This document shows positions 23,605 to 34,839 of a stretch of DNA of 64,000 nucleotides, piece by piece. How positions within the stretch are numbered: position 1 is the first letter of the stretch; each line of letters begins with the position of its first letter. Both the position numbers and the translations under genes were made by a program. This DNA comes from Taxawa tesnikishii (nom. ined.). Lineage: Eukaryota > Ascomycota > Dothideomycetes > Dothideales. The notes under the pieces were generated by a model. That model was not told the origin of the DNA. It was given only the letters and a program-made list of their open reading frames with translations, and made no database searches. Where the stretch lies: positions 806,001 to 870,000 of the forward strand of contig JAPDRO010000012.1 of NCBI GenBank assembly GCA_030247885.1, in the 5' to 3' direction.

Positions 23605-25642
23605 ATGGCCAGTACCCTCAGCAACACTGACTGCACCTTTCAGACTATGCCCCAAACCTTGAAGACCGAGGAACAGGTTCTCTGGAGACCGTCAATGGTT
23701 CGGAACCAGCAACAAGCGCAAGGTCAGCGGCGATCTCGGGCTAGGATGTCTGGAGAGACTGGACGATTCAAGCACGACATCTCCGGGGCTCTCATGGTGG
23801 AGTCTGTTCCGAGGACCATCGACTACGAGATACAAGCTGGGAGCCAGGCCAACAGAGTACGGACGTCGGGGACATCTGCCCCCCCCCCCCCCTTTTGCAG
23901 CAGAGGCTGACTCTACCAGCACACCGCGGCCCCATACCAATGTTCGAGAGACTGGACCACTGCCTCTAATCCCTATGATCCGGTATCAAACTGGCATCGT
24001 GGCGGCTATCTCTCGCCAACTACGTCCGTCTCCCTTCTTGAGCGCCATGCACGGTACATCGACCAACCCCGCCTACCTCCGAGGCGATCCGACCCGTGCA
24101 CTACACCTACGGTATCGTACCCCGGCATTCTCGACCGCGACGGTTGACGATCACACGACGACGGCACCTTCTGGTCCACCCCTCGAGGTACCTGCCCAGC
24201 GATCACTCGAACCTCAACTTTGGAGTTACGGCAGTCAACCTGCTGCTGGCAGGCATTTTGCTCAACGGTGGTCGAAGCCGCGAAATTCCTCATTGTCTAC
24301 AGACATGAGCGTAGAAGGCCGAGTTCCATCAGGCTCCCCTATGTTCACTCCAATGAGTCGACAGACAAGCTCAACAAGCAATGGTATTGCTGGAGCTGTA
24401 GAAATGATGAGGCTTGGGTCAAACACTTCCAATTGCTCTGAACTTCAATTTCATCTCAATAAACATAATTTCCTTCCATCCCCTTCTCATTTGTCAAGTA
24501 GCCTGCCTACCGCCCTTTCCTTTGATCATCCTCAAGCCTTCAGCAACCCTGATGTTGGTGAAGAAGTTCCCGCAAGTTTCTTTCCTTCTGTTTCTTCTCG
24601 TGGTACTGTTCGCGCACCGTACAGCATTGTGATTGCACAGCACGCCGCTCCTGCAGTGACGGCTATGCAAAGGTCGGCTTCCGAAGGAAGCAGCAGCTCA
24701 ACCTCATCTACCACCTCACGATCCTCCCTCCGCAACCGGGAGTACATGGCCAACGCCGAACGTCCGATCCAACCGAAACCCGCCAATCACTCTGCTACTC
24801 CTGCCACGTCAACATCAATGACTCGACACGATAATCAGATCCAAGACCCAATGAAGGTTCAGAAGACCGCGATCAGCAAAGCCTCGTACGTTCGCAAGAA
24901 GCAACCCAAACTTCTATGCGAAGACTGCAACGAATTTCCCGGCGGTTTTCGCGGCCCTCACGAACTTCAACGCCACAGAGACCGCGCTCATGCCGTCCAA
25001 AAGAAGGTCTGGATCTGTACAGACCCAACCCCTGGCGGCACCTTCCTTTTGCATTGTAAACACTGCAAAAACCAAAAGCAGTACGGCGTCTATTACAATG
25101 CAGCGGCACACCTACGCCGCGCGCACTTCAACCCCTCAAGACGCGGCCGCAAGCCCAAAGGCCTGTCCACTACCAAAACCGAAAGTAAAGGCGGGAAGAC
25201 CGGCGGCGATCAGCCCAGCATCGAGGCCCTCAAGGCCGGCGGATGGCTCACTGAGATCGTTGTGAACGCCATCGACAGTGTCGACGAAATGAGCGTTGCG
25301 GAAGACGACAGCTTTGCCGCCGAAGAGACTACTGCCGACGTCTCTCAGCTGGCTTCCGATACAACCGACTTCAACCTCGACCCTCAGTCCTGGTTATCGA
25401 TAAGAGAGGTCGATCTCTCTCCCACAGCCCTCGACCTCAACCTCCACGGAACGATGTATGAGCTCGACTTCAGTGCAATGTGCGGTGCCGGTGACAGTTG
25501 TGTTGATCCTTATTCCTATGCAGATCCTTCTGTGATGATGGATCAGTTCGATAGTACCGCTTTGTCAGGGTTTGACGTTGATTCCTTTTCTTGTTTCCCG
25601 AGCTCATCGTTTGATGACTCTCTTTCCTTCCCATTCTCCTAA
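23605..25642 (+). CDS. C2H2-like zinc-finger protein with DUF7896-type domain
   Basis: Start at 23605 ([20 protein letters not shown]), stop at 25640-25642; about 678 aa. The first 100 codons and the remainder are in different frames, changing at a run of 14 C (23879-23892). Either the run length is wrong, or a short intron uses the C-tract/TTTTGCAG as its 3' end, although no donor of matching phase is good. The long middle is Ser/Thr/Pro-rich and probably disordered. The domain near residues 305-385 has [20 protein letters not shown] and HRDRAHA, then [20 protein letters not shown] followed by AHLRRAHF: a degenerate C2H2 finger plus the conserved block seen in fungal DUF7896 proteins. A basic SRRGRKPKG follows, then an acidic, Asp/Ser/Phe-rich C terminus that could activate transcription. 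Probably a nuclear transcription factor; targets unknown. Confidence 0.8.
23879..23892. repeat. Poly-C tract (14 C) inside a coding region
   Basis: A run of 14 C bases exactly where the reading frame of the zinc-finger gene changes. Such a run is hard to sequence and could also slip in vivo. Confidence 0.95.
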
Positions 25643-26182
25643 TGACGACATCGCATATTGTACATTATCGGCGCACATTTCTTCGTTCCTCATGTTGTAT
25701 AGTGTGTACTCTCTTTTACATGTATTCTCAACGCTGTCATGGGTTCAACTGTTAGTCTCCTTATTCTCATTGTATATTCCGGTTGTCTCCTCACACTTTT
25801 GGTACATCGACAGGGACGCTATCCTGGTGGCAAGTTCCTTCAATCTCTTCGATCGTTAATCGCCGACGGCTGTCATTAATGACCGCTCGAGTCCTGGTTT
25901 GCATTTCATTTGCTTTTTTTCTCCAGCACATCATACACATCTTTCTCGAGACCATCAGGACCGTGGATACTAAGCACATATCTACACACTTTGTGCAAAG
26001 CCACTCGTAAAGCTTATTGCATAACACAGCAGCAGCTGACAAGTCCACGTCTCCGTCTCCGTCGACAATACACATAGCCCTCACGACATCGGCTGTTGCA
26101 CAATCTTCACGCGCAACACCTCACCCAGTCCTCGTCTGAAAACTTCACAAAACCCCGCACCAAGCCCCATACCCGCCGCACC
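25643..26182. other. Intergenic, convergent 3' ends
   Basis: About 0.54 kb, T-rich, between the 3' ends of the zinc-finger gene (+) and the SnoaL-like gene (-). Nothing coding seen. Confidence 0.5.
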
Positions 26183-26913
26183 TTACTCTCCCGTCATAAC
26201 CCCCTCCTCACCCACCCTCCCCATAAACAGCACCTCCCTCCGCCGAATCCTCCACCTACCACTCGCGCCTGGGACATGATCCACGATCACGCCTTCCTTC
26301 TCGCCAACCGCGGCTTGCGCCGGATCAGCGGGCAGACAAACCAACTCGTCGACGTACTTTCCGTATGCCGTGACTTGCTGACCGGCCCAGCGGCCTTGGC
26401 CAAGATGCACGCCAGTGAAGTAGGTTGTCACGCATGCGGTGAGCGAGTCGGAGACTTGAGGGTTGTCGTTGACGATGATGTGTTGGGTTGTCAGAGCGTG
26501 TTGTGTTACCACGGGGGTCAACCTGAGGGAAGGTTAGGCAGGTTTTGGTAGGGGGCGACGGAGCTGAAGGAAGCGGTCGGAGAGTGGTAGTAGACGGGTA
26601 CAAAAACGAAGTAGGTTTCGATCATAGATGGCACACATGAAATGCTGAATGCACAAACCTCTCCTGAATCTTCTTGGCCACCGCCTCCACACCCTTCATC
26701 TCGCCGCCGGGAAACGGATACTTGGCGTCTACATCATGCGTGAACACATCCTCCAGCAACGTGAATGTCTTCGAATCGAGCGCTAGGCAATAAACTGCGA
26801 CTGTGTTCTTGATGGCTTGATCTGATAAGCAATTAGCCAGAAATCCAGGGAACATCTAGGAGAGGACCACTCTGCTTACAGTCGCCTGCGGTGGGGGCGT
26901 GATTGTCGGCCAT
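26183..26913 (-). CDS. SnoaL-like domain protein (NTF2-like fold)
   Basis: Three exons: 26880-26913, 26659-26821, 26183-26522, giving 178 aa with no frame error. Introns are 58 nt (GTAAGC...ATCAG) and 136 nt (GTTTGT...CTCAG). The protein begins MADNHAPTAGDYQAIKNTVA and continues VYCLALDSKTFTLLEDVFTH, DVDAKYPFPGGEMKGVEAVA, TQHALTTQHI, CVTTYFTGVHLGQG and YGKYVDELV. This is the layout of SnoaL_4-type cone-shaped alpha+beta barrels: a helix pair with an early Asp, a conserved His in TQHALTTQH and a final set of beta strands. Family members include polyketide cyclases, dehydratases and many uncharacterised small-molecule-binding proteins. No biosynthetic neighbour gives a clue to its substrate, so only the fold is claimed. 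Confidence 0.85.
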
Positions 26914-27975
26914 TCTTCTGATCCTATCCTATATCTTTCCAAGGGATCGTCCGGGCCAGGTGCACGTGGGTATCAGACAAGGTACACAGAACGGTGCAAG
27001 GATAAGGATGGCTGCGTACCCCAGATTGAGAAGAGTTGTTGGAGGTGGTGGTGATGAGCGTGTAGGCTTCGGAGGTCCGAATGATGCTATTTTTGGTAAC
27101 GTGGAGACGTTTGGTTTAGAATGTTGCGATGACCTCTGCTGTGGACGGCCAATCTGGTGGTTTCACGATGCACACGAACACTACGTAAGAAAGCACATGC
27201 GTGCATGAAGGAATGGAATTCCATTGGGGTACCGAGTCCAGCGACACGAACGAGAACTAAACTTTCTTCAGACGCAGAGCCCCTTTGATTATCTGCATAC
27301 ACTGATACATTCAATGAAGCCGTAGCTGGTGTTCAACTGCTGTCCCTGGGATAGCGAGGCTCCGATCAGGCTCTTAGGAGAAGGGATCTGCAAAGGAAGA
27401 CCGTGTTGACCCGCGCCCACAGACCAGACTGACGAGGGCGTGAGGCCGGTAGCGTGACTGAGACATTCTGATTATGATGAAGGCAACGCAGGCAAAATGG
27501 GCATCCCCTGACGCACACGTTCCATAGATGACCTCCCAATTCGGGAAGCCATCCCTCGAGAACAAGCGAGTTACTGTCACTACAGGTTCCTTCTTACGAT
27601 CACTTGTCACTCCTGCCGGCATCAGCAATGGACACATGCGATCATAGACGTCTCAATCCAGACCAAAAGCAATCCAACAACGTTTTGCCTCGATGGGTTA
27701 TCATTTGGTCTTTCCTCAAAGGGGCATAAAGTACAACAATTCAAACCATAGAATAGGGACGTCTGCGGGCTTCTGATATCGAGCGGTATGCCCGTACTTC
27801 CGACTCTCATGACTGTCCTCCCCTGATTCATCCTTGGTGCGCCATTGCACGACGAACTCCCACCTCGAACGCACAACAACAAGCTGTAAAAGCAAGGACA
27901 AACCCTACCAACATCTCCGTTCTACTTTGACCACAACGCCTCCCCATGCATGCATGCAGTTTCCAACGGCTCATC
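26914..27975. other. Intergenic, no gene recognised
   Basis: About 1.06 kb between the SnoaL-like gene start and the STH1 stop, both minus strand. Small frames (27374-27637, 27622-27882) show no recognisable features. Confidence 0.5.
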
Positions 27976-30900
27976 TTATTCCTCGTCACTAACGGCTAGA
28001 CTGTCAGTGCCCGCACGCGATGATCCAGCACCCGCGCTCTTGCGACCGAGCTTGAGCGTAGGCTTAGGCTGTTGAGGTGCAGGCGTTACAGCGCTCGAGG
28101 TGGGGCGCGTCGAGGCGCCATCGATAGAGTTCTCGTCCCTTTCCCAGTTCGCGAAGTCCGGGTGTTGCTCTGTTTCCTCGCGAAGCTTTTGGAGGCAGGT
28201 CTCCTAATACCATCGTCAGCTTCTGTTTGTGGTCTCGTCTTACTGGCGGTAAGACGGTGAAGGAAGGGGGTTAAGGTAGCTAGCGGGACGAAGGGCAGAA
28301 CAGGAGAAAAATCGAACATACCTCGATGAGATTAGCGTCCTGGTACAGAACGCTGCCGTCCTCGTTATACTGCCTGCAGTTGCTGCATAAAAGTCCAATG
28401 TCGCTCCTGAACTGCTTGATGTTCTGGTACTGCCTTTTGTTGATCTTCTTCGCAATCTGTTCCATACAGATGGGCTTCGCAACCAGCTGGTAGTAGTCGG
28501 GGTAATCAGCTCTTGGCGGCAGATCCATGAACGGATCGATAATGGCACGGGGCAGGACTTCAGGGTCATCCGACTTCTCCTCCAAGTCCACGAGGGCGTC
28601 ATGGACGTGGTCAAGGATGCTCTGCAACGTCTCGCGCTGAGCTGGTGTCAGGTTGTCCCTGACCTTGCGACCGCGCTTGGCTGCTGGAGCGATGTCGGCC
28701 TCAGGTGGCTCTTCAGCCTTGCGCTTCTCGGCCTTCGGCCTGCGACCACGCTTCTTGGGTGCTGGAGACTCGGAGCTATCGCGGGACGGCGGCGGTGAAT
28801 CACCAAGATCGTACTCTCCGCGCAGCCTGCTCTCCTTCTTCGAGGCGCGATTCCGCACGCGCTTCTCCTTACGAGCGATGGCGGCCTCGATAGTGTCCTC
28901 GTCATTGTCAACAGCCTCGAGCCATTGCTCCTCAGTAAGGCCATCATCATACTTGACCTTGACGCGCTCACGAGTACCACGACCGTACTGCTGCTCAATC
29001 TCTTCAACGACTGGGTTATCCTCGTTCATGTAAATCTCCGGAAGCTCCCCTTCGCTAAAAAGACGCGGCAGCTTCTTGTCAGGGCCGTACTTTTGGTTCT
29101 TGAGCCGCTCTTGGTCCATCTTCTGGAAGAGCTCAAACTCTTCCTCCGACCGCATCATCATCTGGTTGAGGTCTTCGTCGTCCATCTCGTCCTGCTCCAT
29201 GTTCTCAGCGGCTTCTGCAGACTCCAGCATAACACGAAGCATCTCATCACGCTCTTCGTTTGTGGACTTGTTGTCGAACTTTCCGGCCTGGATGACCTTG
29301 CCATCCATGTCCAACTTGAACTGCGCACGCTCAAGGATTTTCTCTTCAACTGAATTTGAGCTGATCAGACGCAGGATGCGGACCTCGTTCTTCTGGCCGA
29401 TACGGTGAGCACGATCCTGAGCTTGCAAATCTTGGTGAGGATTCCAGTCCGAATCGAAGATGATGACAGTGTCTGCAGTCTGCAGGTTGAGACCAAGACC
29501 ACCGGCACGTGTAGATAACAGGAAACAGAAGTATGGCGAGTTCGGAGCATTGAAGAGCTTCAGCAGCTCGGAACGGTCATCAGCCTTTGTGGAACCGTCC
29601 AAACGAAGATACTGGAAACCACGAAGACGCAGGAAATCCTCCATAATGTTCATGATCTGAGTCATCTGGAAGAACATCAAGACACGGTGACCAGTCACCT
29701 GAAACTTGGGCAAGACCCTGTCCAGAAGTTCGAATTTACCAGCCGTACGCCAAAGAAGATCGTTGGTGCCTTTGCCGGGGTTAATCTGCTCTTCAACCTC
29801 TTCAAAAACGAATGGATGATTGCACAATTTTCTCAGCTGCATCAGCATGTTGCTCAAACCACGCATGCCAGTCTTGCCTCCTTTGCCGTCACTGACAACC
29901 ATCTTATTGTGCGTGACAAGCTGTTTATACAGCCTCGCTTGCAGAGCAGAAAAGCGACATTTGATGACACGCTCTTGCTTATCAGGCAGATCCTTCTCGA
30001 CATCTTTCTTCAGACGTCTAAGCAGGAAGGGCCGAAGAACCTTGTGCAAACGACGAATGACCAGCAGCTGTTCTTCTTCGGAGAGTTCCATGCGGTCCTG
30101 GCCTCCAGTATTTGCAAATGGCGTGTTGAACCACTCATCGAACGACTTGACCGACTTGAAGATGTTTGGCAAGACGAAGTTAAGTAGCGCCCACAATTCC
30201 GGCAGGTTGTTCTGAAGTGGAGTACCAGTCAAGATGAGTCTGTACCGTGTAGTGTAATACTGCGTGATAGTCATACTGAGCTTAGAGCCAGCGTTCTTCA
30301 TACGGTGACCTTCGTCAACAATCATGTGTGTCCACTTGATCTTGCTAAGAACTGGACGGTCCTTGATGATGAATTCGTAGGTGGTGAGAAGAACCTGGAA
30401 TTGTCCGTACCGAATCTGCTGCTGTTGCGCCTTTCGTTGGTTTGGTGGACCCTTGTAAACGATCTTCTGCACGGACGGCGCCCATTTCTCGAACTCATTA
30501 GTCCAGTTGGTGAGCGTACTCAAGGGTACAATGACCAGGTATGGGCCTTGCTGCTTCTTCTGCTCGATGAGGTAGGTGATCAACGAGATGGTCTGAATGG
30601 TTTTTCCCAGACCCATCTCATCTGCCAAGATGCCGTTGAGGTTGTTGTTATACAAGGACAGCATCCACTGCAAACCCTTGATCTGGTACTCCTTCAGAGT
30701 ACCGCCTACCAAGATTGAAGCTTGCTTCGTGACCTCTTCCTTGATGCGATGGGCAACCTCATAGTAATCCACCTTCTTGCCACCATCTTCGTCTGCGCTC
30801 TCTTCCTCGCTCTCGTCTGGCGCGTTGTCCGTTTCGTAGCGATTCGCAGCACTGCGTTGCTGCTCCTTCACAGAGGCGGCAAGCTGGTTCAAGAATCCGT

Positions 30901-32393
30901 CGGTCTGCTTGAGCAAATGAGAGATACGGCTGTCCTTTGCCTGACCCAAGAGCTTCAGATAAGTTTCCTCGTCATTTGCCTTCAGAGCCTGCAAACGCTG
31001 CTTGGCTGTCCTCTCGATGCGCTTCTGCTCTTCTTTTTCGATATTCGCATGTTGCGCGAGCATTGCGCGGCCAAGCTTGGCAACGCGTGCTCTCTGGGTC
31101 TCGCCGGAATTCTTGATGGCCTCGACATGCGTCATGATGGACCTCAGGTACTCATTGTGTCGTCTCTTCTCCTTGGTCTCGGAAGCGGTCCGTTGGTCCC
31201 GATCAAGCTTCTCTGTCATACGAGCTTCCCGTCTCGACACACCCTTGAGACGACGGTAGATGCCCCGATTGGCGGTCATGGCAAGATTATCGGATTGCAC
31301 CATCTCGCGGCTGATGTTCTGCCGCATCTGTCTCTGCTTTGGCAACAAGCTCAACATCTTGTACTCGATCAACGCCTTGAGCTTGAGCTTGCCATTGTCC
31401 ACAGGTATGTCGGACTGAGTCGTATCCCACGCGCCGACATTTGCGGACAGTTTCTCCAACTCGTTCTTGCGTGCCTGGATCCGGTTATATAGAATCAGCT
31501 CCTTCTCGTCTCGAACGCGCTCGACATCTACACCCAACGGCATGATGCTTGGTACCCATATTCGTTGGTCGCGCTGGGCATGGTCAAGATATCTGATGGA
31601 GGACGCGATAAGAGCATGAGGATCTGAGAACGAAGTATACTTGTGCCGCCGAGTTGACTCATCGTCAAGCGCGCCTGATGTACCCGTTGTGCCTTCTCCA
31701 GAACCCTTAGCTGCATTCTGAAGTATTTGTTCTGCAATATTCATCTTGTCTTCAGTGGTGTTAGCCTGCTGGTTCTGGGAGCTCAGTTGTTGTTGCAAAG
31801 CTTGAGGAATCGGCATATTCTTCTGGAGATATTTGAATGCTTCCAATTGCTGGCGAAGAAGATTGGCCTGCTCTTTAGTCATCGTCGCTTGAGCCGGAGT
31901 GGAGGTGGTAGGCGGCTGTTGCGTTTGCGGCGTCAGTTTTGGCACTCCGTTCGCAGATGGAGAGGCTGCCTGCATTGTCGCTGATTGTCCGTCGGCGGAG
32001 ATCGCGGGCATGTTCGGCGCAGTCACACCGTTGGGGGATTGTTGCTGTACCGAGCCGTTCGCCTGTTGGAGTATGCGCTGCTGTTGCTGCTGAGCCATCT
32101 GTTGCTGACGGTACATTGCCTGCCGCTTTGCCAACTCTTGCTGCTTAGTGACCATCATAAGAATGTTTCGACACTTCTGCATGTCGGGGTCGGTGTCTGG
32201 AACACCCTGCTGCTTCATCTGGTTGTATCGCTAAGGTAAAAGTCAGTATGGGCTGCTGATCAGTCGGCGCAAAGCGTGGAGAGGCGCGTACCTGATACAC
32301 CTGCTGCAGATATTCCTTTGTCCATTGCTGCTTTCCCTGGTTTGGGGCACCGCCAGCGCCAGGCATGGCCTGGGGTTGTTGGACGGAGGCCAT
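27976..32393 (-). CDS. STH1: Snf2/Sth1-type chromatin-remodelling ATPase (SWI/SNF or RSC catalytic subunit)
   Basis: Exons 32292-32393, 28322-32230, 27976-28203; 1412 aa, no frame errors. It is the ATP-dependent DNA translocase that slides or evicts nucleosomes in the nucleus. The Q-rich N terminus (residues 1-150) carries a QLQ-like start (QWTKEYLQQVYQRYNQMKQQ). An HSA region of charged helices (about 340-460) binds actin-related proteins. The Snf2 ATPase has GILADEMGLGKTIQTISLI (motif I), the DEGH box in HMIVDEGHRMKN, LILTGTPLQNNLPELWALLN, and the helicase-C motifs LLSTRAGGLGLNLQ and DRAHRIGQKNEVRILR. A SnAC-like stretch with MMMRSEEEFELFQKMDQER follows, then an AT-hook (KKRGRRPK) and one bromodomain (DPFMDLPPRADYPDYYQLV, with the acetyl-lysine Asn in RQYNEDGS). 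One bromodomain plus AT-hook fits both Sth1 and Snf2; the compact N terminus favours the Sth1/Snf21 class. Confidence 0.95.
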
Positions 32394-32854
32394 GGTGGGC
32401 TACCACGCGGTTTCACCAAAGCCCAGCAAGGGCGAGCCTGTGGTGGAGCGCGAAGCTCAGTATAGGGGAGTGACTAAGCCACCGTGAAGCGCGTTGATGG
32501 GCGTGTTGAAGGTAGTGCGGAGTGAATCCGCTTTGTTCGTGGTAGCGGAGATGGAGACGCGATGATTTGTCGACCGCGTCGGGGCGTGTGCTGGCGGAGG
32601 TGTCGCGGTTTGGCTGATGCCAAGGTAGGGAAGGAAGGGAGTGGGGGGCTGAGAAAAACAGGCGACGGGCGGGAAGGTGACTTTCGCGACAGTCAGAGGG
32701 GCCAGACGCCAAGGTGTCTCTGGATACAGCGTTGCTTGGTGGATATGATCGCGCGTTTGGCGGGGTGTTGATGATGGTTGCTGCTCGGCTGACGGCTGCC
32801 TGGCTGGCGCTGTATTGCGATGAGACGTGAGAACAGAGAGACAACCACCGCGAG

Positions 32855-32886
32855 ACCCCGGCCAAACCCCGGCCAAACCCCGGCCT
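32855..32886. repeat. Three tandem ACCCCGGCCAA units
   Basis: The 11-mer ACCCCGGCCAA is repeated almost three times in direct tandem, about 460 bp upstream of the STH1 start codon. Confidence 0.85.
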
Positions 32887-32911
32887 TGGCGCAAGAGCAA
32901 GCTAGTGTTAT

Positions 32912-32940
32912 CACGTGTACGGCCACACGTGTACGGCCAC
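32912..32940. promoter_or_regulatory. Tandem repeat with two CACGTG-containing units
   Basis: CACGTGTACGGCCA occurs twice in direct succession (first copy from 32912), giving two ACGTGTACGGCCAC cores; the first contains a perfect CACGTG E-box and the second ACACGTGT. Position is about 520 bp upstream of STH1 on its strand. CACGTG is the binding core of Cbf1/Pho4-class bHLH factors; regulation of STH1 by it is inference. Confidence 0.5.
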
Positions 32941-34356
32941 CTTACTGCTCCCCACCATCCATTCGATCATTCATTCATAGTCATCTAACACAACGATTCT
33001 CGTACAGCGTTGTGGAGTAGTAACGTCACGGAAACGTCGGAGATCGTGCTGAAACCTCTTGTTCCATCCACGCTCTCGCGTGGCAACCACGGGCTATCAG
33101 CGGCATCGTGCACCCTTCGACTTGCATCTGTCAATGATTCCACACATGTCCGTAGCAACGTTAACTACGCACAGGCAAAGGATGCAGCCTGTCCTGATGG
33201 TAGTCCGATAGGCTTGATTCTTGTCCTGCGGTGGCTCTTTGGAAGGACCATGACGACGGAACTAACTGTTTGGCTGGACTGGACTTGCGACCGAGAGATG
33301 CGGTCTTCGCCTGGAACCATGGCCTACCGTTCAACCCCAGGACAAGTACAGCTTGAAGGTTATGATTCAGCATTGCTTTGACTGGGGTGTTTGTGATGAT
33401 GATGAGACCGCAGCCCCGTACAACAAGGAGGGGAGCTGGTGAGGCGTCCCATCTGGGGCCGAAGAGAAACGCGCGCCCAGGCATTATTCGCCCAACCATA
33501 TGCACTATGAAGTAGCCGTTCCTCTTCTCGTATTCCTTACTGTCCTCACGAGGCAGAGACCCTATTCCAGGCAGTGTGTTGAATCCCTTGGAGTGATCTT
33601 GGTACCTTGTCTCTGCAGGCAGACTTCGAACCAAATTTGTTCGGGTCAAAATCCGCGTGTTGCGATTTCGAAGCTCACATTGATCACTGTTCAAAAAAGT
33701 TAACAACCGCCGGGAACGAGTATAGACTGCGTTAGCGGAGAAGCATCGAAACCCCGTGTTCACAATGGGATCGCAAGTTGGCCGACGCTCTGCGGGAAGG
33801 GGCAGCCCCACACCAACGGCGGTTCGAATGCCCCGACCTCCATCAATGCCTTTGTATTGTCTCCTGTACATTCCAATCAACAGTACTTCTCGCTGGCCTC
33901 TTGCACACGCGGCTGGCAGCTGCTGCCACCACTCAGCTTTTTTGTTGCGGATATGATGCCCTGCCAAAGGTTTGTGCATGTCGATAGTGCATTGTCAATG
34001 GTGGCACATCCTGCAGATGGGGCACAAGGAACCTGCTGGACTAACCGTCTTCTGAACGGGCAGCAGATGGCGCATCCTTTTGTGTTTTTCATCTGGCCTG
34101 CTAACTACCTTGTGTTCTGACGCATTGTGATAGTAACCTATCAACCATCATGGACGATGAGAACAACGAGTGCGTGCACCTCTTTGATGTCTGAATCCGT
34201 TCCGGACAGCGAGCACTAAGTTCTCTATCGAATCTCATCATGGGAGTTTCGTGCTAGTCGATATCTTGTCATATTGCCAAACATCTACCAAGCATCTAGC
34301 AGGTCCTATGCTCCTCCACGATTTCACGGGGTTTAGCAACCTGCAAAGCAAGGTGC

Positions 34357-34839
34357 CTAGCAACAAGGTGGGGAGCTGAGATATTTGGAATACTTAAGTA
34401 ATGGCAGGTTTTCAACTTTGTGCTCCGCACGGGCAACTACAGTCGTTCTTAGGCGAGAAAGGATCAGTGTCGCTCTCTGCTTCGGGTGATTGATCCATTT
34501 AATGAGGTATGTGCGAACGTCCTCTATATCCACTTTCTTCAGTCCACTTCTCGATGCCGACCACGAGCAGGGCATATTCGTTATATTCTGCGCCCCACTT
34601 GTCTTTCTCTGCGCGTAGTCCGTTGGTGCTTTCTTGTTGCTCTGGAACCGCCTTTCCACTGCCCTCGTGTCCCTCACCATCTCTTCAAATGCGGCACGGT
34701 CGAAATTAACTCCTTCTCCGTTCGCTGCTTCGGTGCTTGGTTGAAACGACATAGCGCCTATCAGTACGCAAAAGTCTATCCATTTGTCGGTGGTTGAAAG
34801 TGAGAAGGAACGTAAGGATGACGACGAATCGCGGCCCAA
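34357..34839 (-). pseudogene. Unrecognised ORF, possibly remnant of a larger gene
   Basis: A 160-codon frame with a plausible internal start (MSFQPSTEAANGEGVNFDRA) and coding-like composition to about residue 75, continued by two alternating frames. NNKKAPTDYA-like text leads into KWGAEYNEYALLVVGIEKW in the next frame, then KKVDIEDVRTYLIKWINHP back in the first. The mixture of helical, charged segments across frames suggests an older gene with indels, or a multi-exon gene I could not solve. No family was recognised. Confidence 0.25.

Larger units (their letters stand above)
32394..34356. other. Promoter of STH1 and gene-free DNA
   Basis: About 2 kb upstream of STH1. The proximal 450 bp are GC-rich and should hold the STH1 promoter and 5' UTR. 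A 272-codon minus-strand frame at 33161-33979 has no domain or natural composition and was not accepted. Confidence 0.45.

Noticed and set aside
30722-31492. 256-codon plus-strand frame
   Set aside because: Lies entirely antisense to the highly conserved STH1 coding exon and has no features of its own.
33770-33850. TTCGAAT sequence suggestive of a tRNA T-loop
   Set aside because: The flanking bases do not form a T stem or acceptor stem, so no cloverleaf can be drawn.
33161-33979. 272-codon open frame on the minus strand
   Set aside because: No domain, no hydrophobic or helical pattern, Arg/Leu-rich composition typical of a random frame in GC-moderate DNA; no supporting splice or start context.
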